DNA of 64,000 nucleotides. It comes from Azorinus chamasolen (lineage: Eukaryota; Mollusca; Bivalvia; Cardiida; Solecurtidae). The position numbers and the translations under genes are program-made. The notes beneath the pieces were generated by a model. It searched no databases. It saw only the letters and a list, made by a program, of their open reading frames with translations, and was not told where the DNA came from. Shown here piece by piece: positions 44,666-56,365 of the stretch; position 1 is the first letter of the stretch; each line of letters opens with the position of its first letter. Location: NCBI GenBank assembly GCA_963576725.1, contig OY755241.1, forward strand, positions 53,509,955 to 53,573,954. Direction: 5' to 3'.

Positions 44666-45052
44666 TGGACCCAAAGTGTTTGCAAAAATAATCATCCATC
44701 CGCCAGCAACAGGCTAAAGGCTAACAACAACATATGTCCTTATTTTTATTGGATTCAATTCTGCGTATTCCTTTCAATCATATCACAATTGCCATTTATA
44801 TACCTTTGAATGCAAATTTTGTAATATGTGGCCGAAACGACCATGGTCGAAACGGATTGGGTCCGAAACGACCCGACACCTTTTGAAATCGGTCTAGACC
44901 AGACACCTGCTGAAATCGGTCTGACAAGTCTGCTATCCAATCCAATTCACCATATTTGGCACTATCCTGTATGCTTTTAGTTTCTGGACGTGTTAAATAT
45001 CTTGGAGTGACTTTCAGTGAAGATATTTTGTTTCCTTGTTATGTATGTACAG

Positions 45053-45395
45053 CTGCATGGAGAGCGATAAGGGACGTGTTCCCGTGGAAGGGAATAAAAA
45101 GATGTGTGTTCCATTGGAATCGGGCTGTCTGGAGTCACGTCCAGGAATGCGGTTTGGCCACAACGTACCAGCAACGACGGGGCCTATTTAACTATGTTCG
45201 CCAGTTGATGGCTCTACCATTCCTGCCGGCCAGTCATATACTCAGAACATTCGACGTCCTCAAGACGAAGGCAACCACGGAGCCACTAAGGAAGCTGGTT
45301 GGGTATATGGACAGGCAGTGGATGTGCCATTCCGTGTTCGATGTGGCTTCGTGGTGTCTTTCGACAGACGGTGAGAACCAACAAAGACGTTGAGG
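45053..45395 (+). pseudogene. MULE-type transposase exon, catalytic-region part
   Basis: MULE transposases cut and join Mutator-like DNA elements; domesticated copies exist. The exon opens after a pyrimidine-rich acceptor (TGTTATGTATGTACAG) and reads AWRAIRDVFPWKGIKRCVFHW, TTYQQRRGLFNYVRQLMALP and KLVGYMDRQW, the pattern of the MULE domain after its second catalytic Asp. It ends at GAGG|GTAAGC, where the joined sequence would read ...DVEGW. A one-base insertion after ASW shifts the frame before VRTNKDVEG. The partner exon is at 57,478. Upstream exons were not found. Confidence 0.75.
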
Positions 45396-46789
45396 GTAAG
45401 CTATAACATGCATGGACTAATAGTGAAAATGATACCTTATAAACTAAAGAGCTGAACGAAACATCAAGTTGTCAGAGCTTTCTGTCTGTGTACTCTGTTT
45501 GCAATCATATGGATAAATCAAGTTTACCGAATAGTTTATCTGAAAAACTGTTGCTACTTTATTTTTGCGATGAGGTCAAATATCGGTTAGGATAAATATC
45601 TTATCACTTTGTCCCCTTTCATGAATCCGACGAGTATTAATGTACATGTATACAAAGGTGCTCGACGCATGCTTGGACTCACCCAGGGAAACAACCCCCC
45701 CCACACACACACACACACACACGTACACAAAATTATATTTTTTTTTAAAAAAAAATTGTGATCGGAGTACAGTCCACTCTTGTTATGGCGAACTCGCTTG
45801 ACACGAATTTCTCGTTGACACGAAGTTTTTGTTAAGTCCCAGCTTTTCTTCCTATATATTCTATATAAATTTAAGTTTTTAAGACGAGTTCGAACTGATC
45901 ACGTTTTCGTTAAGTCGAAGTCCCCAAAGTGTTTGTTTGCATGTTATTATCGGTGTTTGTATCGAAGTCGCACCTCTAAGTCTGATTGAGTTCGAGGTGT
46001 GAATTGGACCGTTTGATCCGACCCTGGCAAAGTACGCCAGGTGATCGCGACACACGTAATTACAGTGTTTTGTGGGTAAACAATCACTGATGTCAGATAA
46101 TTATTCGAACTGGAACAATGCCGCATTGAGTGAACGTTAATTAGTAAAATGACACTTTAACGTTCATTCGTCCTAAGTGCCAATCATGACTACTGTAGTA
46201 TTTATTACAGGCCTGCTATTTTTCCGGCCCAGGCCGGATTTCCGGCTTTTAGAACCGTCCGGGCCGGTCCTGAGATTCGTGCAGATCCGTTGAGATAATT
46301 TGGGGGGGGGGGGTAATGCCCTCAAATGATGCTGTGCTGCCGCATATTTTGTAACGCGCCTTTTTATTGGTCAATTTCGCTTTCATTATCCAATCGTTTC
46401 GTACCTTCTTCAAATAACCATCGATCGGTATCGGGTAAACGCTTTCAGTGCATTACGTTTTGAGTATTTGCAAGCATCTGATCGTAGTAGATTGCAACCA
46501 TACGAGCGCGTTGAGTTTGCTGCTGATTGTCAATGATCACGCACAAATTTGAAAGAAGAAAATCGCAAGAATAACTATGCCAAAATAAAAGGTAAGCATT
46601 AAATCTTACTCGACTATCACGTTGGAAGAGGCTGGATTTCGTCAGCGTTACTTGCATGGAGTTTAAACATATTTAAACATGTTAGTGTTTATTAGATTAG
46701 CTTTCGAAATAACACGACAAAAACAGATTTGCGATATGAAACTATGGAAATTGACATGAATAACCGCCTCTTCCATTTTTCTGTCTTGA

Positions 46790-47006
46790 CCCTTTCCCTC
46801 ATATGAACGTGTTTTTACACATTTGCAAACATAGTAGACCCAGATCAGACGGCTGTAGGAGCCATCTGATCAGGATCAGCTGTTTGCTAAATGGAATTTG
46901 TTCCTTTACTTTCAATGTTCCACCTTCCGTTTTTCGTTATAATTTTTTGTCTTTGAATATTCAGTAAGTTTATTAAATTTGGAATAGGTATAGAACAGGG
47001 AAAGGG
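46790..47006 (+). mobile_element. TTAA-type MITE
   Basis: CCCTTTCCCTC to GGGAAAGGG, followed by TTAA and preceded by TTGA. It contains the class I palindrome (GCAAACATAGTAGACCCAGA with complement) in the left half. Confidence 0.7.
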
Positions 47007-47495
47007 TTAACCCTACTTTCTTGCCCATGTACTTTTGTTGACTGGGACTGGTCTGTATAATTAAAAAATATTTTTGGCCCCAACTTATGAGCCCAGCAAC
47101 AAGTAGTACTTACTTTTTGCAACTGAAAATGCAAAGAAGTAAGGGGAACCTATGCCAAAATTTTCAATTGCAAAATATTGAGGAGAACCTATGCCAAAAT
47201 TTTAAACTGCAAAATAATCGGGGGGGGGGGGGGCTATGCTCATTTTCTTCTGACTTTACGCATCTATAAGCACTACTATATCGGCAGGGGTACAGCATTG
47301 ATGTGTCATAAATTATGATGATTTTTTAGGATGTGTATTCTGATTATATTGAGGTGACTGCATTTGTTACTACTATGTACTACAGTTGTAAAATAGTTAT
47401 AATCCACAATGATGATTTATACCAGACAATTTGATTTTAATCTACCTGATTAATGAAACAGCAGTGTGCATTTTTTCCATCATTGTATCATTTAA

Positions 47496-47694
47496 CCCTT
47501 TCCCTGTTCTTTTATTTCTAATTCCAATATCTATTGAATATTCATATGCGAAACGTTTTAAAATGGAAGGTGGAACATTGTACCCATTTCAGAAACTAAA
47601 ACATCTATCAAATTCCATAAGCAAACAGAACACCCTGATATCTGATCTACTCTGTTTGCAAATGTGTGAAAACATGTTTATATGAAGGAAAGGG
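47496..47694 (-). mobile_element. TTAA-type MITE, reverse orientation
   Basis: Perfect TTAA on both sides (47,492-47,495 and 47,695-47,698). Ends are CCCTTTCCCTG and GGAAAGGG. The palindrome is at the right. This copy best defines the termini. Confidence 0.75.
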
Positions 47695-47751
47695 TTAAAC
47701 ATTTTGTTTGTTGCTTAACATGTACAAAAATGTTCTGATATAAATTTCAGT

Positions 47752-47970
47752 TCAAACATGGAGTTGGCAACACGTCAAGATGATATTCGCAAAATTGATG
47801 TGACTGCAAAGAAGAAATGGGATTGGATTGTAGATACCCCACTTCAGGACACAAATCAAAACAAGATGGGATAGCATGGTGTTCAGTATGTCAGCAACAA
47901 CTGAAGTATGGGTCAAGTGGGGAAAAAAGCACTTTTCAAGCATTTCAAAGACATGTATAATGCAATTGTA
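47752..47970 (+). pseudogene. Decayed zinc-finger-like exon
   Basis: Begins after a clean acceptor (ATATAAATTTCAG) with MELATRQDDIRKIDVTAKKK, WDWIV, then, after a stop/frameshift, a CSVCQQQLKYGSSGE stretch like the first half of a BED/TTF-type finger (C-x2-C, KYGS.G). The His pair is not convincing. Possibly captured host or transposon exon. A related frame at 48,091-48,190 may be a further exon. Confidence 0.4.
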
Positions 47971-49572
47971 TTCTCTAGTCAATAGTCAAACAGTGATTTA
48001 TTTTAGGTTCATAATGTTGTAACAATATTTGTTAATAAATGATAGAAATATTATGCTGATGTTGTTCTTTAATGTTCTTCACAAAGAATAATGGGACATC
48101 TTCCAAATTTGAAGTTAAATTTAGTCAAGTATATAGCAAGAATGAATGACTCTAGGTCCACTGAGAGCTTGTCAATTGTATTTGAAAGTGCTGAAAATCG
48201 TTTTCGGCCGGGGGGCTTCGCCTACCAGGGCGTTGCCCCTGGACCCCATTGGGGGCCTAGCCGGCCCCCAAACCCCTCGCCAATTTTATTTCAGGCCTGG
48301 CATTTTGCCTCCATCAGCAGGCCTGAGTAAGAAAGATTACTCTCAAGCGTCCTCGCTTCCGGACGATTTTGTAGAGATTGGATAAAAAGTAAGACCTGTT
48401 CCTTATTTTATTACAAATACATGCAGTTCAACATTGAATTTAATTTGTCACTTGAGTAATAGCGAAACAGCTCACGGCGAAACATGTAAAATGGTGACTA
48501 CATTTTGAAACGTCTGGTTTCCCGAATAAGGCTGTTCTCTTAGATGTATCGGAAGTACACGAATTGGCAACCAGCTAGTTCACGTGTGATTGCGTATTTC
48601 CGGTGCCCGTTTAGGAAAAGGGATTTCCCATAGAAATGGCGTAAACAAACGATGCGCTTTAAAAATCGCCAAACCAACGGTGATTAATTCAATCATAAAG
48701 GCAAAAGGGATCTGAAAATTGGAAAGGGCCTTGTAAATTACGGCATAGTGTCATTAATGGAGGGTAGGAAAGACAGAATTTGTCATTAATGGAGGGTAGG
48801 AAAGACAGAATTTTGTTCTCGCAGTAATGGATCAACACGCACATGTACAATTTTATTTACACAGAGTGCGATTCTTTTACACAATGTGAAGATTAAATTG
48901 TACAAGCACATTAGTATGCTTGTAATATGGCAGCTTGTTTAAGGTGAACGTAATGGAAGAAACCGGATTTTTTTTGAAAAAATGGCTTGTGATTTTTGAG
49001 TCAAAGTTTTTTACGGGTCCCTACGAACTCGACATAACGAGAGTCGACTGTATGTTAAAACTAGCCTAAAACTATCTATTTGAACCTTAAACCACTCCGA
49101 AAAACAAGAAAATCACGACCCGGAAAAAATTTCCTATCGGGTCTATATATGTATTGAAAGGTATCTAACTACGACAGATCAGCTGCGGAAAATACAACTG
49201 TCATGTTTTTCAAAGTCTTACAGCAAAGCCAATTCAACACCGATTTTAATCATTTTGGTCTTGATCCGTTCCAAATTCCATATGCTAAGCGGCACAGTTA
49301 GTGCTTTCCTTAAATATTGTCCAGTGTTGTCGCTGCAAGACCGCGAATTTGAAAATACGCCAGAGCAAAACGATGTGACTCCCGCCAGGATGCATAGAAG
49401 TATATAGGGGGATCTGTATTCGTTAAACTTTTCAACAAAAACGTGAATTATGCTGAAACACATTCGAATAACATTCAACTTACCGCAGTTATAACGGTGC
49501 TGGCTATTTGTAGTCTGCTATGAGACGCTAGTTTTCTTTCTCCTACTTTCGTTTTATTATCAAAAATACCTT

Positions 49573-49717
49573 ACCTGCTATGTTTAGCTACTATACCAGT
49601 ATGCTTTTAACACCTTCCGGAATTTTTGATGCCACCACCTGCCTATGCCCTGATTTTGTCATGACCCGGACACATGCGGTCCGCGATTTAGACCTAATCA
49701 CAATAATCCTCATTCTA
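49573..49717 (+). repeat. DIRS left inverted terminal repeat
   Basis: Reverse complement of 56,220-56,365 with few mismatches. Begins ACCTGCTATGTTTAGCTACT. Confidence 0.85.
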
Positions 49718-49906
49718 TTTCCGGAAGGCTTACTGTACAGACGTGTATCGACAGTGATAAGGTCAGTCAGAACAAACACCACACTCTGGAAATTCGAAGA
49801 CCAATTCGAAGACTACTTGGATACGCTCCAAATTATTTGGAAATTAATCATATCGTATTCGATACTTGATATTTGATTTTACTCCAAAAAGCTCTCGTAA
49901 ATTGCA

Positions 49907-51773
49907 ATGCCCCAAATACGAGGCGCGTGCAACCACAGGAAGGGAGACTGGGATTCACACAAGACCTGTCTCTCTTGCTGTGGTTGCAGAGCATCATCTC
50001 CGTGCGACACTTCTATTAAGTGGTCACAGGAGAAATGGAAGCAAGCAGCTTCCAGACGGACGCATGCGAGCCGGGCTGCTAAAAAGCGTGCATCGACAGA
50101 TGCACGCTCGCATCGGTCCGACTCGTCTGCGTCCAGTCGCAGCGTGGCGGGGGCCCGATCAAGGGATCGCTCGCCACTGCTGAGCGACTCGGCAGCCGAA
50201 TTATCGGCTGCCAACCCTCCCAAATCACTTGGGAAAGGTGCCGACCTATTCGCACGTGGCACCGGGCAGAAATTGCCCGGTGACGTCATAGGCCCGGACC
50301 CGGCGCCGGGTATAAATTGACTGGGCCCGGCTCCGGCCATGCCTCGCCGGGTCCCGGCTCCGGCCAAAATTTGCCCGGCCCGGGTTTACCTAATCCCGGC
50401 CCCGGCCAAAACTTACCGGGTGAATTACCCGGCCCGGTCTTACCTGGTCCCGGCTCCGGCCATGACTCGCCGGGTCCCGGCTCCGGGAATAATTTACCCG
50501 GCCCGGGTTTACACTCCGGTCATCCCGGGCAGATTAATTTGCCCGGCGATAATGAGACTGCGTCTTACGCAGACACTCGCCGGCCATCGGACTTTGTTTC
50601 CCCGCGATTGTACCGCACAGTGCATCAACCGAATGTAGACACTACAATGTCGGCTCTGCACAATAGCACTCGCGGATCTCCGGCTAAACCTTCAGGGCAT
50701 GAAACGCCCCAGAAGCGAGAAAGCCGCGGTGATTCACGGAGACATTCAGTGAGCTCCCGAGGTTCATCCCGAACCGGAAGTAGTTCAAGCTCTTCCGGAA
50801 GTGGATCCTCCACAAGCCCTCACCATTATAGGAGAGGCCATCGGAGTAATTCTCGGCGGCGCAAACGCACTAGGAGTCCTTCCAGGCGTCGGCGCTCGCA
50901 TTCGAGACTCCCGGCGGCGCATGCGCACTCGGAGTTCTTCCAAGCGTCGGCGCTCGCATTCTAGAAGCCATTCTAGACGCCGTTCACGTTCGAGGAGCCC
51001 CTCGAGACGTCGGCGCTCACGTTCTAGAAGTGATTCTAGACGGCGTACATCTAGAAGTCGATCGCGCTCTCATAGGAGGCATCGGTCTAGGCGAGTATCT
51101 CACACGAAATCATCTCGCCGACACCGCTCTCCATCCAAGAGTAGACATGAGTCTAAACGCTCTACACGTCCTACTCCTGTGCATAAACAGAGCGGTCGCC
51201 AGGCAACTCTTCCGGTGACACCGGAAAGAGAAATGCCCCCCCGGACATGCAATTGCCCCCCCGGTCATTCCTATTGTATCAATAGGACAACCGCTGGCGG
51301 CCCTGCACACCGGCAATCAGTTTGCACACCCACATAGGGTAGTGGCAAACCAAATTGAGCAAAATCAGTCAACCCAATTGACTTCGGCACACGGTTTGAG
51401 GCCTCATATGACTTCTACTAGAGTCACACAGAGCCTCCCGTCAAACGCCACACCTTCAAACCCAAATACTATTTGGATAAGAAACGAATCTGGCATTCTG
51501 GAGATGGCGAACATTGAGCCGTTGATACACAATCCGGTCTCTAGTTCGAGCCTCCCTGCGTTTCTGCCTAACAGGCCACCGTCGCCCCCCCTTTCTATAA
51601 GGGCACCGGTTGACGACTCTCTTATGCTGGAAGGTGACAATGTCACTGTGGTACCCAGCAATAGAGACACTATGGCCCCCCCGGAACTACATCCGGACTT
51701 GTCCATGAGTAATGGCGATCGCCCTGATCCCCCCCCTCTGAACCAGATGGCTCAGAAGCGGGACAGGAGCTAG
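49907..51773 (+). pseudogene. DIRS gag-like ORF, N-terminal and RS-rich part
   Basis: Starts at an ATG with a Cys/His cluster (CNHRKGDWDSHKTCLSCCGC), the putative zinc-binding head of molluscan DIRS gag proteins. A GC-rich minisatellite region (Pro/Gly-rich, 50,290-50,540) follows, then a striking Arg/Ser domain (about 50,740-51,150; SRSRSPSRRRRSRSRSDSRR) like that of splicing factors, then a Pro/Asn-rich linker to 51,773. At least three frame changes occur (near 50,310, 50,910 and 51,340). Gag would bind element RNA. Confidence 0.7.
50290..50540 (+). repeat. GC-rich minisatellite inside gag
   Basis: Repeats built from CCCGGCTCCGGCC and TTTACCCGGCCCGG words over about 250 bp, much richer in GC than the rest of the window. 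Confidence 0.75.
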
Positions 51774-51802
51774 ATCAATACTACCTGGCCCCAATCAACC
51801 AG

Positions 51803-52770
51803 GTGTATGAGGCCATGTTTAGTTCACTAGATGAGGAGAGTTGCCCTCGACCTCCTCAGACAGTTATCGGGGAACCGGTAACTGTCACCGAGAGGAGGGC
51901 CCGCAAGCGTGAGCCCGACAGAGTCGGCCGCTCCGCGCGGGCAGACTTACGTCTACCGATCGGTTCTGCCACCACGGCGGTTTTCCAGGCCTTGGAGCTG
52001 GCAAACAAAGTCAATGCCAATCAGGTCTGGAAAGCCCCAAAGGACTCTTCGGATCCTAAACCGGTGGAGGGTGGCAAGAGTTATAAACCTCCTGTGCCTG
52101 ATCCCAAGACAGGGTTAGATCTGTCCAAGATCCCCCACCTAGACAATGACGCGGGGAAACTGAAGCAGATTTCAGTCCCCACAGCTTCATCAGTCGCTAG
52201 TATTCCATACTCCATGCTGGAGTCGTGGGAATTACGCGAGAGGAAGGCATTAGGGCTGGCCAATCAATTGGACCTGATGGCAGCCTCTGCCTTTGAGATG
52301 TCCTGTGAACTTACGGATGCAGTGCCCGAAGAACTTCGGGCACTTCTCATCCACCTGTCTCGCACGACGCAGGTGTTGTCCTACAACTCTGCGTCGTCGA
52401 TGGCGGAAATGTTACGTTTCCGCCGAGACATGGTTCTCGAGACGGTCACACCCGGTTTCATGCTGGAACCGGGTATGACATCTCTCAGGACGGCCCCCTT
52501 TACAGCTGACACGCTGTTTGGGGGCGCATCAACGCTGCGTTAGCTGCCGACAAGGACGACCAGCTGCACGCTTCGTTGGCACGGGGTAGCATTAACCAAC
52601 GCTCGGGCGGAGTTTTTAAACAACCTGTTTCAAAATCCCCCGCAGCAGCCCCTCAGTCCAGGAAGGGAGGACGAAAAAGCACCTTTAATAGGCGCTCGAT
52701 CATCCCCCCTCCTGGAGGCCAGAACCGGCAACCTTCAATTAAGAAGGGCCCCGGTAAAGGCCGAGTCTAA
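51803..52770 (+). pseudogene. DIRS gag-like ORF, conserved core and basic tail
   Basis: The frame at 51,803-52,543 carries the gag core typical of DIRS elements: ADLRLPIGSATTAVFQALEL, KIPHLDNDAGKLKQISVPT, MLESWELRERKALGLANQLD and a helical end (MAEMLRFRRDMVLE). A basic Gly/Arg/Lys tail (52,576-52,770, SRKGGRKSTFNRRS) follows in a shifted frame. It precedes the RT by about 80 bp. Confidence 0.7.
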
Positions 52771-52853
52771 GGACTCCAAGCCTTCTCCCTACAAGGGCGG
52801 CCCTCCAAAGGGCCAGCCCTAGGGACTCGCCCTTTCTGCCGCCCCCGCCTCCG

Positions 52854-54592
52854 ATGCCGGAGATACCAGTTGGAGCCAGGTTGGTGTTCTTCACCGAACG
52901 CTGGCTCCAAATAACAACAGACGCGTGGGTCCACTCCCTTGTGTCAAGCGGCCTCACCTTCCAATTCAAGGAAAGGCCGCCTCTCTCACGCGTTCCAATC
53001 GAACTGGTATCTTCGCATCCACATATCCCAGACGCCATTCTCGGTCTTCTGGGAAAACAGGCGGTGGAAAGGGTTCAAGACGTCCGGTCTCCAGGCTTTT
53101 ACAGCCGTCTCTTTCTTGTACAAAAGAAAAACGGCTCATGGAGACCCGTCATAGACCTGAAAGTGCTAAACAACTTCCTAGTGAAGCCCACTTTCAAAAT
53201 GGAGACTCCGGCCCTCATCCGGAAATCCATCAGACCCATGCATTGGGGTGTGTCTCTGGACCTGGAAGATGCATTCTTTCATGTCCAAATCCACACCAGC
53301 TACCGGAAGTACCTACGGTTCGCATATCGCGGCCAGGTGTACCAGTTCCGTGCTATGCCGTTTGGGTTGGCAATAGCACCTCGAGTTTTCACAAAACTCA
53401 TGGCTGCTGTAGGTGCACACCTACGTCTGCGAGGTGCCCTACTCCTTCAGTACTTCGACGATTGGTTACTACACCAACTGAACCGCGAAGTACTGTTGTC
53501 CAACCTACAATTCGCATGGAACGAGCTCCTTTCTTTAGGGCTCCTCCTCAACGCGAAGAAATCGGAACTAGTTCCAACTCAAGACTTACGTTTGTGGGAA
53601 TGAATTTCCTCACACAAACGAACAGAGTCAGAGTTTCTCGGCAGAGAATCGCAGACCTTCTGACGCGGGTCAGATGGGTCCTGTCTCAACCTTTTCTCAC
53701 TGCCAAACAGTTCCAATCTCTCAACGGTATCCTGAGCTCTGTCTCAGACTTCGTAGTTCTAGGGCGGCTTTACCTCCGCCCATTACAGATCTACCTGTCA
53801 GATCGTTGGAAGTGGACAAGAGAAAATCAGCTAGCTCTGATTCCTATTCTCCCTTCCCTGGTTCCACACCTTCACTGGTGGCTCAACGAGCAAGTGTTGC
53901 TGGAGGGAGTTCCACTACTCCCTCCACAACCGTCCCTGCATCTCATCACGGATGCAAGCATGGTGGGCTGGGGAGCCCACCTGGAACCACTCAGCGTGAC
54001 GGTGTCGGGCACATGGTCTCCACAGGAAACCAAGCTCCACATCAACCATCATTTCTCCTCTGTCTGTCCTCCACTTCCAAGAGCACATTCGAAACGAGTG
54101 CGTTTCACTGTCGACAGACAACACCTCGGTGGTGTCTTACATACAGTGCCAGGGGGGAACACACTCCCGCTCTCTGTTTCAAGAGACGAAGGTCCTCCTG
54201 GACTTGTGCAGGGCCCTCAACGTCTCAATATCAGCCAAACACATTCCGGGTCGCCTCAATGCATTGGCGGACGGTTTGTCTCGCAAACACCAGCTTCTTC
54301 CTTCGGAGTGGACACTCCATCAGGAAGTAGCGAATCTGATATTCTATCAGCTGGGAGAGCCAATGGTCGATCTGTTCGCAACAAGGAACAATCACCGCCT
54401 CCCCCTGTACGTAAACCCAGTTTACGACCCAGCGGCTTGGGCAGTAGACGCGTTTTCGTTCGATTGGGACCGGCTGGAGGCTTACGCCTATCCCCCGCCA
54501 ATCCTGATCCCTCAGATCCTAGCCAAGATCAGAGTGAGCAATTGCCAGATCCTCCTGGTGGCCCAGGAGATCATGGTTCAACGACCTCCTAG
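52854..54592 (+). pseudogene. DIRS RT and RNase H
   Basis: RT at 52,854-53,595: FFTERWLQITTDAWV at the start, LFLVQKKNGSWRPVIDLKVL, motif A WGVSLDLEDAFFHVQI, MPFGLAIAPRVFTKLM and the catalytic QYFDDWLL. A frameshift near 53,595 moves the ORF to TFVGMNF and the thumb. RNase H starts at LHLITDASMVGWGAHLE; another frameshift at about 54,050-54,110 precedes STDNTSVVSYIQ and HIPGRLNALADGLSR. In DIRS elements these enzymes make the cDNA that becomes a circle. Confidence 0.9.
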
Positions 54593-55960
54593 GTCTGCTC
54601 AGAGCCCTCCCCAGGAGTCTGCCCAGCAGGCCAGACCTCCTGTCACAGAGAGGCAACCGACACGCGGACCCAGACATGTTCCACCTACACGTCTGGCCAT
54701 TATCCAGCAATCTCTCCGTAAGAAACGCTTTTCTTCGAGAGCAGCAGCCCTCATTGCATCTGCAAGACGGCAATCCACCAGATCGGTATATGACTCCAGA
54801 TGGAACATATTCACCGATTGGTGTGTTCGAAGGCAAATTGATCCACTCAATCCCTCTACTAGACGGATAGCGGATTTTCTTATCTACCTGTTCGATGAGA
54901 AAAAGCTGTCGCTTAGTTCCATCAAAGGTTATAGATCCATGCTTTCTCAAACCCTGGCCTTTCACAAATCTTCTAAGGTTTGTTCGGACCCTACGATTTC
55001 CGAGCTCATACGAGCAATGGAACTCAAACGTCCAGTTACCAGATCACTTGCTCCCAAGTGGGATCTAGCTTGTGTACTTTGGTCTCTGACTAAGGCCCCC
55101 TATGAGCCATTGGCTCAAGCGACCCTACAGTTGTTAACTTGGAAAACCCTGGCCTTTCACAAATCTTCTAAGGTTTGTTCGGACCCTACGATTTCCGAGC
55201 TCATACGAGCAATGGAACTCAAACGTCCAGTTACCAGATCACTTGCTCCCAAGTGGGATCTAGCTTGTGTACTTTGGTCTCTGACTAAGGCCCCCTATGA
55301 GCCATTGGCTCAAGCGACCCTACAGTTGTTAACTTGGAAAACAGTGTTCCTTCTAGCCATGGCTTCAGCCAAGCGCAGAAGTGAGCTTCATGCTTTCTCT
55401 GTAGAGGATCGCCATCTTCGTTTTGATTCCTCAGACGGCTCGGTTACGTTGCGTCAACCCGGCTTTTTAGCCAAAACCCAGCTTCCGTCTACGGCTCCTA
55501 AGCCGATTAAGATTCCCAGTCTTTCCCGCACCTGCGGCGAAAACGACGAGGATAGACTATTGTGCCCGGTGCGGGCTCTCAAATTCTATCTGAAAAGAGT
55601 GAAACCTTTTCGCGGCACACGCAAAAGGCTTTTTCTCCCTTTAAAAGGGGGGGGGACGTGTCTGCGGCCTCCATCTCTCGTTGGGTTTCTTCGACAATTA
55701 AGAAAGCTTACTCATCACTCTCTTCTAGAGATCTATCTCTATTCAAGATTAGAGCGCATGAAGTCAGAGCTTTGTCGACATCCTGGGCTTTTGTAAATCA
55801 CACACCCCTAGCGGATGTGTTACAAGCGGCTTTTTGGAGGTCCACCACCTTTTCAACGTTCTATCTGCGTTCGTTCGAAAGTCAACATGATAATCTATAC
55901 ATGTTAGGCCCTTTAGTGGTGGCACAAACTGTGGTGACTGCGACGGAACATACTGACTAG
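54129..55960 (+). pseudogene. DIRS RNase H end and tyrosine recombinase
   Basis: The frame at 54,129-55,640 ends RNase H, passes a connector (VDLFATRNNHRLPLYVNP, DAFSFDW), then enters the recombinase: core-binding part (STRSVYDSRWNIFTDWC, RRIADFLIYLFDEKKLSLSS), then the first catalytic Arg in SAKRRSELHAF. A run of nine G at about 55,647-55,655 shifts the frame; the rest reads ISRWVSSTIKKAY, HEVRALSTSWA (H-x-x-R) and FWRSTTFSTFYLRS with the probable nucleophilic Tyr. It includes an exact in-frame 195-bp tandem duplication (54,951-55,340). The recombinase would insert circular DNA into the genome. Confidence 0.9.
54951..55340 (+). repeat. Exact 195-bp tandem duplication in the recombinase
   Basis: The block starting ACCCTGGCCTTTCACAAATC occurs at 54,951 and again at 55,146 with no visible difference, adding 65 residues in frame between the core-binding and catalytic parts. 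Confidence 0.9.
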
Positions 55961-56078
55961 TACACTATTCCGTGAAAGTTCATACCATAACTAACGAAGA
56001 CTAGCTGAGAACCTTGGTTAATGGGTTTTGCTGTGATGGGGAGCAACACGCTAACCTTCCCGCCTCAGCTGCAAACTC

Positions 56079-56166
56079 AGCTAAACATAGCAGGTAAGGT
56101 ATTTTTGATAATAAAACAAATTTTTTAAGTAAAATTCATTTTAATTATAAAATACTTACCTGCTAT
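56079..56166 (+). repeat. DIRS internal complementary region
   Basis: The first half is the reverse complement of the left terminus (49,551-49,589), and the second half is the reverse complement of the right terminus (56,357-56,410). They meet at AATAAAACAAATTT. This is the diagnostic DIRS feature used to complete and circularise the cDNA. Confidence 0.9.
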
Positions 56167-56219
56167 AGGTAACACCCACCTCCCACCCCGCTCTGCGTTC
56201 TGTTATATTATTGCGGAAC

Positions 56220-56365
56220 TAGAATGAGGATTATTGTGATTAGGTCTAAATCGCGGACCGCATGTGTCCGGGTCATGACAAAATCAGGGCATAGGCAGGT
56301 GGTGGCACCAAAAAATTCCGGAAGGTGTTAAAAGCATACTGGTATAGTAGCTAAACATAGCAGGT
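56220..56365 (+). repeat. DIRS right inverted terminal repeat
   Basis: Inverted partner of 49,573-49,717, ending GTAGCTAAACATAGCAGGT. It is followed by a unique terminal extension to 56,410. Confidence 0.85.

Larger units (their letters stand above)
45770..49050. mobile_element. TA-flanked pogo/Tigger-like element
   Basis: The left end CAGTCCACTCTTGTTATGGC and reverse-complemented right end CAGTCGACTCTCGTTATGTC form ~20-24 bp TIRs, with TA outside each. The other inverted-repeat arm preserves the empty site with a single TA. The interior (3.3 kb) has no intact transposase; it holds two TTAA MITEs, a zinc-finger-like exon remnant and a GC-rich block at 48,205-48,280. Confidence 0.75.
45648..49550. 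repeat. Left arm of a long inverted repeat (interrupted)
   Basis: The blocks 45,648-45,769 and 49,053-49,550 are the reverse complement of about 56,520-57,088, at high but imperfect similarity. The pogo-like element at 45,770-49,050 interrupts this arm only. The arm includes sequence complementary to GGAACGGATCAAGACCAA in the other arm. Confidence 0.8.

Noticed and set aside
48205..48290. GC-rich CGGCCGGGGGGCTTCGCC block as a CpG-island promoter
   Set aside because: It lies in an open repeat-derived frame inside a pogo-like element, is under 100 bp, and no first exon follows.
49879..50367. 162-codon minus-strand frame opposite DIRS gag
   Set aside because: Antisense to the GC-rich gag; its Gly/Ala/Pro composition simply mirrors the minisatellite.
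52925..53590. First two-thirds of the 555-codon frame overlapping the DIRS RT
   Set aside because: It is the out-of-frame shadow of the RT; only the part after about 53,595 carries DIRS RNase H and RT-thumb motifs.
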